DNA of 9,480 nucleotides from an uncultured Ardenticatenia bacterium (GTDB lineage: Bacteria; Chloroflexota; Anaerolineae; Promineifilales; Promineifilaceae). The notes under the pieces were generated by a model. That model did not search any database, had not been told where the DNA came from, and saw nothing but the letters and a program-made list of their open reading frames with translations. The DNA is taken from positions 1 to 9,480 of the forward strand of contig CALLZA010000662.1 in assembly GCA_937858165.1 (NCBI GenBank). The letters are read 5' to 3'. This document shows positions 1 to 6,999 of this stretch, piece after piece. Numbering within the stretch: the stretch's first letter is position 1; each line of letters opens with the position of its first letter. Made by a program: the position numbers and the translations under genes.

Positions 1-117
1 ATATAACAAGATAGGTAGAGTGTATTTTTGCGAAGACAAGGGCGCACAAGAGAGGTTGTGGGCGTGCGGGTGGGTGGGGGTGGGGTAAAAAGAGCCCGCC
101 GTGGACCCCCCCCCCCC
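1..117. other. Low-quality contig end
   Basis: The first ~117 bases do not look like the rest of the contig. They contain G/T-rich stretches, an AT-rich tip, and a run of 12 C at 106-117. The minus-strand methyltransferase frame stays open here, but its translation turns into Pro/His/Gly-rich nonsense. Part of it still looks like a corrupted version of the conserved W-G-x-G-S-K-G-V motif expected at this point. This suggests genuine DNA read with many errors to about base 80 and mostly noise before that. No adapter sequence is recognisable at this end. Residues encoded here should not be trusted. Confidence 0.7.
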
Positions 118-1078
118 GAGGGCGGGCGCTATCGCCGCCGCCCTGCCGGTCGCCCGGGGCCGCCCGCCACTGGTTGCGTTTCGCCCCGTAGTGTTCGACA
201 AAGTAGCGTACCATGTCGACCGTTTCGGCCGCGCTTTCCTCGCCAGGCGCGGCGTGATCCTCAGCCGTGGACTCTCTCCCGGAGGGCGAGGGGGCAGAGG
301 CCGGTCGGGCCTCGATCATCAGGTATTGGTCATCATACGCCGTCCACAGATCGCGCACCTCAAAGCCGGCCTGCCGGAAGAGCCGCGCCAGCGAGCCTTT
401 GGTGAAGTAGGAGCAGTGTTCGTAGTAGATGTCCCAGAAGGCCACGTCGCAGAGCACGTAACGGGCGTTGGGGATCTGGAAGAAGATGGTCGTGTCCGGG
501 CGGTCGCCGATGGAGCGGCGGATGGTGGCGATGAATTCGCCCACGTTGGGGATGTGCTCCAGCGTCATCTTGCAGCAGATGAAGTCGGCGTGGTAGTCGG
601 TGTACTTCTCGCCGTAGAAGTCGGCGATGAAGGTCAGCCGGTCGGCGGCCGGGCTAGGATGACGGCCGGGCACGTAGGCTGGGTCGAAACCCACGCCGCG
701 GTTGTCGCCCATTTCGGCCAGCATGGTGATGAAGTCGCCCTTGTCGCAGCCGATCTCGATCACGTCCTTGCCGCGCAGGTCGTAGCGGTCGATCAACTCC
801 TGGGCCAGGGCGCGATGGAACTTGTTGAACGTCGGCGAGTACCCTTGCGTGGCCTCATAGCGAGCCGAGTACTGCGTCAGGGTCTCGTCGAAGGCGATGT
901 TGGCGATGAAGCCGCACGCCGGGCAGACGGCCAGGCGAATATCGCCGCGCTGGAAGTCGATCGCCTCTTGCCGGCTGCTCACCAGCAGAACGCTATTGAC
1001 CGGAACGTTTTCGACTTCGTAGAAAATGGACATGCCTAACTGCCCGCAACTGGGGCAGGGGTGAGGAGCGGATTGCAT
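2..1078 (-). CDS. Class I SAM methyltransferase, zinc-binding, sugar C-methyltransferase type (3' end missing)
   Basis: The ATG at 1078 is preceded by AGAGG at about 8 nt and opens a frame that runs off the left edge without a stop. The trustworthy part is about 305 residues. An N-terminal zinc-binding domain has two CxxC pairs (C8/C11 and C52/C55). A class I SAM fold follows, with motif I at residues 105-116 (V-I-E-I-G-C-D-K-G-D) and the acidic D132 after the next strand. The YYEHCSYF stretch at 218-225 is typical of the Methyltransf_13/14 family. In sugar C-methyltransferases such as TcaB9, a Tyr-x-Glu-His in this region lines the active site (from memory). A Ser/Ala/Pro/Glu-rich linker (258-286) precedes the C-terminal domain, of which only Y-G-A-K-R-N-Q-W-R is readable before sequence quality fails. 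Function is inferred as methyl transfer to a nucleotide sugar or similar cytoplasmic substrate; the substrate is unknown. It follows lepA on the same strand after a 78-base gap with a hairpin. Confidence 0.85.
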   Translation of the reverse strand, partial: MQSAPHPCPSCGQLGMSIFYEVENVPVNSVLLVSSRQEAIDFQRGDIRLAVCPACGFIANIAFDETLTQYSARYEATQGYSPTFNKFHRALAQELIDRYDLRGKDVIEIGCDKGDFITMLAEMGDNRGVGFDPAYVPGRHPSPAADRLTFIADFYGEKYTDYHADFICCKMTLEHIPNVGEFIATIRRSIGDRPDTTIFFQIPNARYVLCDVAFWDIYYEHCSYFTKGSLARLFRQAGFEVRDLWTAYDDQYLMIEARPASAPSPSGRESTAEDHAAPGEESAAETVDMVRYFVEHYGAKRNQWRAAPGDRQGGGDSARPRGGGVHGGLFLPHPHPPARPQPLLCALVFAKIHSTYLVI

Positions 1079-1103
1079 TGTGGAACCTCTTGTTAGGGGC
1101 TAG

Positions 1104-1163
1104 GGATTAGGGAGCAGGGGCCATGAAAGAGGGCGCTTCCCTGGCCCCTACTCTCCCTAATCC
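1104..1163. repeat. Imperfect inverted repeat after lepA, built of heptamers
   Basis: The arms are 1104-1123 and 1142-1163. GGATTAGGGAG pairs with CTCCCTAATCC, and AGGGGCCA with TGGCCCCT, with a three-base bulge between the two blocks and an 18-base loop. The left arm reads as degenerate tandem heptamers TAGGGGC, TAGGGAT, TAGGGAG, CAGGGGC. The right arm overlaps the last codons and stop of lepA. On the minus strand the hairpin forms directly at the lepA stop and could act as a terminator or 3' stabiliser. It lacks a following T run, so a classical rho-independent terminator is not supported. Confidence 0.7.
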
Positions 1164-2959
1164 TCGCCTAGCTTCAGCACCGCCAGAAATGCCTCCTGAG
1201 GCACTTCGACGTTGCCGATCATCTTCATACGCTTCTTGCCTTTCTTCTGCTTTTCCAGCAGTTTCTTCTTGCGCGTAATGTCACCGCCATAGCATTTTGC
1301 CAACACATCCTTGCGTAGCGCCTTAACGTTGGCGCGACTGATGACGCGTTTGCTGGTGGCGGCCTGGATCGGCACTTCGAACATCTGGCGGGGGATCAGT
1401 TCCTTAAGCTCGGTTACGAGGCGCTGGCCGCGGTGGTAGGCCGCGTCGGAGTGAACGATCATCGCCAGCGCATCCACGGCCTGCTTGCCGACCAGCACTT
1501 CCAGCTTCACCAGATCGGAGGCGCGGTAGCTGTGGAATTCGTAGTCCATCGAGGCGTAGCCGCGCGTGCCGCTCTTGAGCTTGTCGTAGAAGTCGACGAT
1601 CATCTCGGCCAGCGGCAGGTAGTAGTGCAGCACGACGCGTCCCGGCGCGGGGTGCTCCTGCTTGATGAACTCGCCGCGCCGTTTGCGGGACAGGTCCATC
1701 ACCACGCCGTAGAACTCTTCCGGGGCAAAGATCTGCACGTGCATCCACGGCTCGCGGATTTCGGCGATGGTCGATTCGTCGGGCAGGTCGGCCGGGCTTT
1801 CGATGAAGCGCACCTCGCCGTCGAGCATGACCAGCTCGTATTCGACGCTTGGCGCGGTGGCGACCAGGTCGAGGTCGTACTCCCGCTCCAGCCGCTCCTG
1901 GATGATCTCCATGTGGAACAGCCCCAGGAAGCCGCAGCGAAAGCCGAAGTTGAGCGCGGTCGATGTCTCCGGCTCGAAGACCAGCGAGGCGTCGTTGAGT
2001 TGCAGCCGCTCCAACGCCTCCTTGAGCAAGGGGTAGTCCTCGCCTTCGCTGGGGTATAGCCCAGCGTAGACCATCGGCTTGACCTGCTTGTAGCCGTGCA
2101 GCGGCTCGGCCGCCGGCCGGTCGCGCAGGGTGATGGTGTCGCCGACGCGGCATTCGCGCACTGTCTTCAGGCCGGTGGCGATGTAGCCAACTTCGCCGGC
2201 GGTCAACTCCTCGACCGGAACCATGCCGGGGCTGAAGATGCCGATCTCGATCGGCTCGACGACTACGTCGTTGGACATCATCTTGACCGGCTGGCGGTGG
2301 CTCAGCGCGCCCTCGAAGACGCGCACGTAGGCGATGACGCCCTTGTAGGAGTCGTAGTGCGAGTCGAACACCAGGGCGCGGAAGGGGGCGTTGCGGTCGC
2401 CCGACGGCGGTGGAATCTTCTGGACGACCGCCTCTAGCACGGCGGCGATGTTGGTGCCCATCTTGGCGCTGATGGCAATGACGTCCTCGGCCGGGAAGCC
2501 GGTGACGCTCTCGATCTCTTCGGCCACGTCTTCCGGCGAGGCAGCCGGCAGGTCGATCTTGTTGACCACCGGCAGCAACTCAAGGTCGGCCTCAACGGCC
2601 ATGTAGAGGTTAGCCAGCGTCTGCGCCTCAATGCCCTGCGTGGCGTCGACGACGAGGATGGCCCCCTCACAGCCCTGCAACGCCCGGCTGACTTCGTAGG
2701 CGAAGTCGACGTGACCGGGGGTGTCGATCAGGTTCATCTCGTAGGTCTCGCCGTCCAGCGCCGTGTAGTTCATGCGCACGGCCGAGGCCTTGATGGTGAC
2801 GCCCTTTTCGCGCTCGATGTCCATGCTGTCGAGCACTTGCTCCTGCATCTCGCGATCGGAGATGGTTCCCGTCGCTTGCAGCAGCCGGTCGGCCAGGGTC
2901 GATTTACCGTGGTCGATGTGGGCGATAATGCAGAAATTGCGGATTCGGCTTTGCTCCAT
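1157..2959 (-). CDS. lepA: Elongation factor 4 (LepA), translational GTPase
   Basis: LepA is a ribosome-associated GTPase that acts on the 70S ribosome and is linked to back-translocation or initiation and 30S biogenesis. Counting from the ATG at 2959 gives 600 residues, the normal family length. GTPase motifs are intact: G1 A-H-I-D-H-G-K-S-T (13-21), switch I E-K-G-V-T-I-K (52-58), G3 D-T-P-G-H (79-83) and G4 N-K-I-D (133-136). EF-G-like domains follow, then the LepA-specific C-terminal domain ending in the lysine-rich K-K-K-L-L-E-K-Q segment and [10 protein letters not shown]. An in-frame ATG at 3013 would add 18 residues not expected in the family, so I prefer 2959. Neither start has a Shine-Dalgarno sequence. 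A TATACT hexamer seven bases before the 2959 ATG would fit a leaderless message. The stop is TAG. It is transcribed divergently from the small plus-strand gene at 3143. Confidence 0.97.
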   Translation of the reverse strand: MEQSRIRNFCIIAHIDHGKSTLADRLLQATGTISDREMQEQVLDSMDIEREKGVTIKASAVRMNYTALDGETYEMNLIDTPGHVDFAYEVSRALQGCEGAILVVDATQGIEAQTLANLYMAVEADLELLPVVNKIDLPAASPEDVAEEIESVTGFPAEDVIAISAKMGTNIAAVLEAVVQKIPPPSGDRNAPFRALVFDSHYDSYKGVIAYVRVFEGALSHRQPVKMMSNDVVVEPIEIGIFSPGMVPVEELTAGEVGYIATGLKTVRECRVGDTITLRDRPAAEPLHGYKQVKPMVYAGLYPSEGEDYPLLKEALERLQLNDASLVFEPETSTALNFGFRCGFLGLFHMEIIQERLEREYDLDLVATAPSVEYELVMLDGEVRFIESPADLPDESTIAEIREPWMHVQIFAPEEFYGVVMDLSRKRRGEFIKQEHPAPGRVVLHYYLPLAEMIVDFYDKLKSGTRGYASMDYEFHSYRASDLVKLEVLVGKQAVDALAMIVHSDAAYHRGQRLVTELKELIPRQMFEVPIQAATSKRVISRANVKALRKDVLAKCYGGDITRKKKLLEKQKKGKKRMKMIGNVEVPQEAFLAVLKLGED

Positions 2960-2972
2960 AGAGGGAAGTATA
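2959..2972 (-). promoter_or_regulatory. Possible -10 element for a leaderless lepA transcript
   Basis: On the minus strand TATACT (2972-2967) lies seven bases upstream of the preferred lepA ATG at 2959. It matches the TATAAT consensus at five of six positions. No convincing -35 hexamer occurs 16-18 bases further upstream, and no ribosome binding site precedes the ATG. If functional, transcription would begin at or very near the start codon. This is a weak single-motif inference. Confidence 0.25.
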
Positions 2973-3020
2973 GCGGGTTCCCCCAGATTTGACAGATTGC
3001 GCGGTAGGGTCATTGTAAAG

Positions 3021-3085
3021 AAGAGCTTGTGCCAAGGACGTCAAGGGCGCGAAGAACGCCTTTGGCGCCCTTGGCGCGAGCTCTT
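3021..3085. repeat. Inverted repeat with CTTGGCG-type units between divergent genes
   Basis: AAGAGCTTGTGCCAAGG (3021-3037) pairs with 3069-3085 with two mismatches in 17. An alternative inner hairpin pairs CAAGGGCGC (3042-3050) with GCGCCCTTG (3065-3073). The left arm is readable as degenerate nonamers CAAGGACGT, CAAGGGCGC, GAAGAACGC. CTTGGCG recurs as a direct repeat at 3070, 3097 and 3127. The element lies in the 183-base gap between the divergent lepA and molybdopterin-fold genes, so it is not in a terminator position. It may be a dispersed repeat or a regulatory structure. Apart from this element and the RBS at 3133, I see nothing else convincing in the gap. Confidence 0.65.
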
Positions 3086-3132
3086 GCTGACTTAAGCTTG
3101 GCGCGTTTGCTGTCTTGCGTAAGAATCTTGGC

Positions 3133-3138
3133 GAGGAG
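3133..3138 (+). promoter_or_regulatory. Ribosome binding site for the molybdopterin-fold gene
   Basis: GAGGAG lies four bases upstream of the ATG at 3143. This decides the start over an upstream in-frame ATG at 3029, whose extra 38 residues would be translated from the repeat element and are Arg-rich and unlike the family. Confidence 0.75.
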
Positions 3139-3142
3139 AACG

Positions 3143-3610
3143 ATGACCGCCAACGACGACTGGCAGCAGCCACACACCCATGACGGTAACCCCACGCCGC
3201 CCGGCGATGACGCGACTTTCGCCGTCATCACTCCCCATGGTCGCGCCGTGGTGACGGTGGCGGCGTTGCGCGCCCTACCGGCCCACACATTGCGCGGCGC
3301 TACCATCGCCAGCACCGGTCACGCGGCGAGTGGGCCGTTTGACTTCACCGGCGCGCCGCTGTGTGCGGTCATTGCGGCCTACGCGCCCGGCGTGTGGGCC
3401 GCAGCGCTGGTTAGCAGCGGCGACGGCTTCGAGACGCGGGTCCTGGCCCCGGAGTGGTTGGGCGAGCCGGCGCGGCCGATCCTGCTGGCCTACGCCGTCG
3501 ACGGTCGGCCGCTGTCCCGCGCCGAGGGGCTGGTGCGTCTCATCGTGCCCAGCGAAACGGCCGAGGCATTGCGGCAGGTCAAGTGGGTGGCTGAGATTCG
3601 TCTAAGCTGA
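3143..3610 (+). CDS. Small molybdopterin-oxidoreductase-fold (SUOX-like) protein, likely non-catalytic
   Basis: A 155-residue cytoplasmic protein without a signal peptide or membrane segment. Its order of motifs resembles a minimal Oxidored_molyb (PF00174-type, sulfite-oxidase-like) domain. A strand plus V-T-V-A-A-L-R-A-L-P helix (37-46) is followed by F-T-G-A-P-L-C-A-V-I (68-77), matching the W-x-G-V-P-L-x-x-L-L pattern. Next come S-S-G-D-G-F-E-T (91-98) and L-L-A-Y-A-V-D-G-R-P-L (114-124). V-R-L-I-V-P (131-136) and the terminal V-K-W-V-A-E-I-R-L close the domain. Full enzymes carry a molybdenum-ligating Cys just before the W-x-G-V-P segment; here that place reads A-S-T-G-H-A-A-S-G. The only cysteine (C74) lies elsewhere. 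It may therefore bind pterin weakly or not at all. It ends in TGA and converges with the glycosyltransferase gene, with six bases between stops. The specific function is unknown. Confidence 0.75.
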   Translation: MTANDDWQQPHTHDGNPTPPGDDATFAVITPHGRAVVTVAALRALPAHTLRGATIASTGHAASGPFDFTGAPLCAVIAAYAPGVWAAALVSSGDGFETRVLAPEWLGEPARPILLAYAVDGRPLSRAEGLVRLIVPSETAEALRQVKWVAEIRLS

Positions 3611-3616
3611 GCGTTT

Positions 3617-4618
3617 CTACTCGACCGTGCTACTGGCACCCATCGGCGGGGCGAAGCGGCCGAGTGGCGTGTCATCGATACCCCAGCTCTGCTGGATGAG
3701 ATAGAGCGGCCGCCCCTTCACCTCGTCGTAGATGCGCCCCAGGTATTCGCCAATGATGCCCAGTGAGATGAGTTGCACGCTGCCCAGAAATAGCACCGCT
3801 ACCAGCGTCGTCGCCTGCCCCAGCAGCGGTTCGTGCGGCCCTAACAGGCGCACCAGCACGACAGCCAGGATGGCGATGGCGCTAATGGCGGCCATGACAA
3901 AGCCGATGATAGTCGCCAGTTGCAGCGGGAAGTAGGAGAAGCTGGTGATGGCATCCAGGGCAAAGGGCAACATCTTCTTGACACTGGTGAATTTGGCTTC
4001 GCCGGCGTAACGCGCCTCGCGGTGGTACTCGACGCCGATCTGGCGGAAGCCAACCCACGGCACCATGCCGCGCAGAAAGCGGTTGCGCTCGTTCATGCCA
4101 CGCAGCGAATTGATGACCCGTCGATCCATTAGCCGGAAGTCGCCCGTATCGAGGGGTATGTTGATGCTGGTGATGCGGTGGATGAGACGGTAGAACATCT
4201 TGGCCGTCGTCAGCTTGAACCACGTCTCCCCCTCGCGGCTGGCGCGAATGCCGTAGACGACGTCATAGCCGGCGCGCCACTGGGCCAACATGGCCGGGTA
4301 GACTTCCGGCGGGTCTTGCAGGTCGGCATCGGTCAGGATGACGGCCTCGCCGCGGGCGTAGTCCAGCCCGGCGGTGGCGGCGATCTGGAAGCCGAAGTTG
4401 CGCGAGAAGCTGAGGCCCTTGACCCGCGGGTCGGCGGCGTGGAGGCGGGCAATGACCTCGGCCGAGCCGTCGCGGCTGCCGTCGTTAACCAGAACCATCT
4501 CCCACGTCTCGCCCGCGCCATCCAGCACTGCTCGCACGCGCTGATAGAGTGCGTCGAGCACGCTTTCCTCGTTATAGACCGGGGCGACGATGGAGATGAG
4601 TTCGTTTTGCTTGGCCAC
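3617..4618 (-). CDS. Family 2 glycosyltransferase, polyprenyl-phosphate type (GtrB/DPM1-like)
   Basis: A GT-A catalytic domain is followed by two C-terminal transmembrane helices, the usual plan of bacterial undecaprenyl-phosphate glycosyltransferases. Such enzymes load a sugar from a nucleotide donor onto the lipid carrier at the inner face of the membrane. Numbering from the GTG at 4618 gives 333 residues. The first strand carries [11 protein letters not shown], followed by V-N-D-G-S-R-D-G-S. The metal-binding D-A-D is at 97-99 in T-D-A-D-L-Q-D-P-P, and the family motif D-T-G-D-F-R-L-M-D at about 157-165. Hydrophobic segments lie near 232-258 and 267-290, with [11 protein letters not shown] between the second helix and the tail. 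A TTG at 4636 is an alternative start overlapping the upstream endonuclease gene by 11 bases. GTG gives a family-like N-terminus seven bases after that gene's stop, so translation is probably coupled. The sugar and final glycan are unknown. The stop is TAG. Confidence 0.93.
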   Translation of the reverse strand: MAKQNELISIVAPVYNEESVLDALYQRVRAVLDGAGETWEMVLVNDGSRDGSAEVIARLHAADPRVKGLSFSRNFGFQIAATAGLDYARGEAVILTDADLQDPPEVYPAMLAQWRAGYDVVYGIRASREGETWFKLTTAKMFYRLIHRITSINIPLDTGDFRLMDRRVINSLRGMNERNRFLRGMVPWVGFRQIGVEYHREARYAGEAKFTSVKKMLPFALDAITSFSYFPLQLATIIGFVMAAISAIAILAVVLVRLLGPHEPLLGQATTLVAVLFLGSVQLISLGIIGEYLGRIYDEVKGRPLYLIQQSWGIDDTPLGRFAPPMGASSTVE

Positions 4619-4625
4619 GTGCAGT

Positions 4626-5408
4626 TCAAACCTCAAGCCCGATCAACAAACCGATGTGATCGGACGGATAGAGCGTATCATCATCGGGGGCGGGCTTATC
4701 CAGGAAGATCGACGCCCCTGTGACTCTATACACCGCCGGCGAGACGAAAACGTAGTCCAGGCAGCCGGCCCACTGGGGCGGCGCTTTGGCCAGGCTGGTG
4801 GGGAAGGTTGCCAGGGGGTCGCGCCCCTTCACCTCAGCGTAGGCCGAGCGATAGGACTGGCGCATGAACACACTCGCCGGACCATCGGGCGTCTCATTGA
4901 AGTCGCCGGCAATCACCTGCAACGGCACCCGCCGCTTGTGATTGAGCCAGCCGACCAGCGCCATTGCTTGCTCCAGCCGACCTTCCCGGTCGGCGGCCAC
5001 ATGATGCAGGTGAACGGTAACGAAGTCAAGTGATTGGCGGCGCGAGCCGGCGGCCCCCGCCGGCAACTCGACATTGACGCGCAGCGCAACGCGGCCATCG
5101 AAGCCCAGGGGCAGGGCGTCGTGGTAGATGATGGGCAGGCGCGTCATGACCCCGACTGCTTCCAGGCTGTGGCGGGCCGACGTGCGGCGTGCCTGCACGA
5201 TGCGGTAGGGGCGGCGCGAATCGCCCGTCAGCCGGATGTTGACCTGCCGCGCCAGCCAGCCGGCCTGACCCACCGCCAGGCTGATCTCTTGCAGGGCGAC
5301 GATATCAGGTTGGGCGTCCATCAGTTGGCCCACCAACAGGTGGCGGCGGGCCAGCCAGCGATCGGCTCGGTGGTGGAGGTTGATGGTAGCGGCCGTGAAG
5401 GCGAACAT
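4626..5408 (-). CDS. Endonuclease/exonuclease/phosphatase-family hydrolase
   Basis: A 260-residue protein covering one complete EEP (DNase I/exonuclease III/sphingomyelinase-like) domain. Catalytic and metal-binding positions are intact: N10 (A-T-I-N), E41 (V-A-L-Q-E), H133 in V-T-V-H-L, D169/N171 in G-D-F-N-E-T-P, D218 in L-D-Y-V-F-V-S, and the S-D-H triad element at 249-251. There is no signal peptide or membrane segment, so it is predicted to be cytoplasmic. The family hydrolyses phosphodiester or phosphomonoester bonds in nucleic acids, phospholipids or inositol phosphates, and the sequence does not show which. The ATG at 5408 directly follows the TGA of the glycoside-hydrolase-like gene (TGAATG). 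No independent ribosome binding site is seen, so translation is likely coupled. It ends in TGA seven bases before the glycosyltransferase GTG. This packing places all three genes in one operon. Confidence 0.92.
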   Translation of the reverse strand: MFAFTAATINLHHRADRWLARRHLLVGQLMDAQPDIVALQEISLAVGQAGWLARQVNIRLTGDSRRPYRIVQARRTSARHSLEAVGVMTRLPIIYHDALPLGFDGRVALRVNVELPAGAAGSRRQSLDFVTVHLHHVAADREGRLEQAMALVGWLNHKRRVPLQVIAGDFNETPDGPASVFMRQSYRSAYAEVKGRDPLATFPTSLAKAPPQWAGCLDYVFVSPAVYRVTGASIFLDKPAPDDDTLYPSDHIGLLIGLEV

Positions 5409-6920
5409 TCAGTCCAACGCGATCTCGAACGCGCCGGCGGGCACGGCCGATTGGATCACTTCGGTACCGTTGTGGAGCACGAGGTTGAGCGGCGCGTCGC
5501 TGCGGATGCGCACCGTTTGGCCAACACACGTCAGATCGAGTGTCCCCTCGTTGCCCAACGGCAGACCGTGCACCCCGTACCCCTGAGCGCGCTCCAGATG
5601 GCGTCGCCACGTGACCTGCCGCAGCGGCCAATCGACCCAGACGCCGATGACGTTTTCCAGCAGCATGGCGATGACTGCCGCAGCCGTCTGGCCGGCGCTG
5701 TCAGGTTCGGCTGGTTCACCCGGACTCACGTCTTCCGGGGCGTAGTGGCTCCACAGACGGCCCGTGGCATCGAACACCTGACTGACGGTATCGACGTGGG
5801 TCACCGCCAACTTGTGGGCCAGCCCGTGCTGCTCGTTCAGGCCCAACCCACGCAGCACCATATAGGTCAATGTCGGCCAGACGCCGCCGCGCCAGCCGTT
5901 GCCCGTGCGGGCGTTATAGGCCTCATCGTCGGCGGCCAGGCTGGGCAAAACGGTCGGCGTGCGGAACGACCACGTATCGCGCAGGTGCTGGATGAAGGGC
6001 GTCAGATTTGCCTTGGACACCAGCGGTTCGGTCAGCAAGGCCCAATAGGCGGCGATGCTCTTGACCGGGCTGAAGCGGCCGCCCGGCCCGGCGTCCTGAT
6101 AGAAGCTCTGTTCCTCGTTCCAGAAGGTGGCGTTGAACGCTTGCTCGAGCGTCGCCCGCTCGGCGGCGGCCTCATCGGCCAACTCCTTCTCGCCCAGCAA
6201 GAGGGCCATGCGTTCCAGCAGCCCGGCGTCGAGCGCCGCCTGGGCCGTGGCGTCGACCCAAGACCAGTGGGCGTGATGGTGGCGGCCGCCGGGTACGCGC
6301 GGCTGATTGGTCAGCCCACTACTGTGGCCGGTGGCCCAATAGAGGCCGTTGGGCCAGGTGCGATTGGCGCGGCACCAGCGATGATAGGCCAGCAGCGCGG
6401 GGAAGACGGTCGCGATGCGCGACGCGTCGCCACTCAGACGGAAGCGCCGCCATTCGGCCCAGGCCAGCAGCGCCGGGCCGGTGCTGTTCGGTTCGTAGGG
6501 CAGGTGGCAGTCGTCGCCGTCCGCCGGGTCGAGGGCGCGGCAGATGAAGCCGTTGTCGTGCTGGCGGGCGTAGAAGTTGTCGAGGAGGTCAATGAGCGCC
6601 ATGGACTCGGGGACGTAACCGGACAGTTGCGCGGCGAAGGCGGCAAGCCCCATCTCGATCCCTGTCTCCGGCGCCGGCTGCACGAATGGGCCGATGAGTC
6701 GCGAGCCCGGCGTCGGCAGGTTGAGGCACGACCACAGGCTCTCCCAGGCCGACCAGTAGAGGCGCTCCCAGGCGGGGTCTTCGGGCAGAACGGGAGCGGG
6801 CAGGCGTGGGCGAATGTCAGCGAAGAGGGGCAGGCGCGGGCAGGCAGAATTCGGCCCTATCTGTCGGAACGGGTTGCGTTCGACGAGCGGCTCCGGCGGT
6901 GGCTGGAACTTCGACGCCAT
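5409..6920 (-). CDS. GH63/mannosylglycerate-hydrolase-like (alpha/alpha)6 protein, catalytic residues apparently lost
   Basis: A 503-residue protein with the architecture of the trehalase/GH63/MGH1-like (alpha/alpha)6-barrel clan. Recognisable stretches are S-A-W-E-S-L-W (57-63), L-P-Y-E-P-N-S-T-G-P (140-149), G-H-S-S-G-L-T-N-Q-P-R (198-208), H-W-S-W-V-D-A-T-A-Q-A-A-L (218-230) and N-G-W-R-G-G-V-W-P (361-369). A short C-terminal beta region (about 440-503) follows. There is no signal peptide, so a cytoplasmic location is likely. Family enzymes use an Asp in S-G-x-D-N-S-P-R as acid and a Glu in E-x-Y-x-P as base. Here those positions read T204 and S401 (S-H-Y-A-P) by eye. It may therefore be an inactive binding homologue, or use other residues. 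It is first in the trio with the EEP hydrolase and glycosyltransferase, coupled to the former by TGAATG. The start ATG at 6920 has only a weak upstream AGAAG. The substrate is unknown. Confidence 0.85.
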   Translation of the reverse strand: MASKFQPPPEPLVERNPFRQIGPNSACPRLPLFADIRPRLPAPVLPEDPAWERLYWSAWESLWSCLNLPTPGSRLIGPFVQPAPETGIEMGLAAFAAQLSGYVPESMALIDLLDNFYARQHDNGFICRALDPADGDDCHLPYEPNSTGPALLAWAEWRRFRLSGDASRIATVFPALLAYHRWCRANRTWPNGLYWATGHSSGLTNQPRVPGGRHHHAHWSWVDATAQAALDAGLLERMALLLGEKELADEAAAERATLEQAFNATFWNEEQSFYQDAGPGGRFSPVKSIAAYWALLTEPLVSKANLTPFIQHLRDTWSFRTPTVLPSLAADDEAYNARTGNGWRGGVWPTLTYMVLRGLGLNEQHGLAHKLAVTHVDTVSQVFDATGRLWSHYAPEDVSPGEPAEPDSAGQTAAAVIAMLLENVIGVWVDWPLRQVTWRRHLERAQGYGVHGLPLGNEGTLDLTCVGQTVRIRSDAPLNLVLHNGTEVIQSAVPAGAFEIALD

Positions 6921-6930
6921 CTTCTGGTTA

Positions 6931-6980
6931 GTGAGTCAGCAGGTCAGTTGTCGATATCGATAACTGACCTGCTGACTCAC
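6931..6980. repeat. Near-perfect 50-bp palindrome between the Sec gene and the GH63-like gene
   Basis: Nineteen-base arms (6931-6949 and 6962-6980) are perfectly complementary. The 12-base centre contains the self-complementary TCGATATCGA, so the whole 50 bases are palindromic apart from one G/T pair. Each arm contains two octamer-like units, GTCAGCAG and GTCAGTTG. The same unit family makes up the element at 8300-8369. It fills the 79-base gap downstream of the DsbA-cyclophilin stop. It could be a bidirectional terminator or 3' stabilising hairpin, but no T run follows. A dispersed REP/STRR-like repeat fits better. Confidence 0.9.
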
Positions 6981-6999
6981 CGATTACTTCTTGTTCGCC

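Noticed and set aside
101..1039. Plus-strand open frame of 312 codons
   Set aside because: It is the antisense of the methyltransferase. The minus strand shows the CxxC pairs, SAM motif and YEHxSYF motif, while the plus-strand product is Val/Asp/Gly-rich with no family resemblance.
2989..3019. Plus-strand TTGACA at 2989 as promoter for the gene at 3143
   Set aside because: The best -10 candidate, TGTAAA, needs a 19-base spacer and matches only four positions. The hexamer is probably chance.
1104..3133. CRISPR array
   Set aside because: The repeats are short, degenerate and contiguous, without spacers of regular length, and no cas genes are present.
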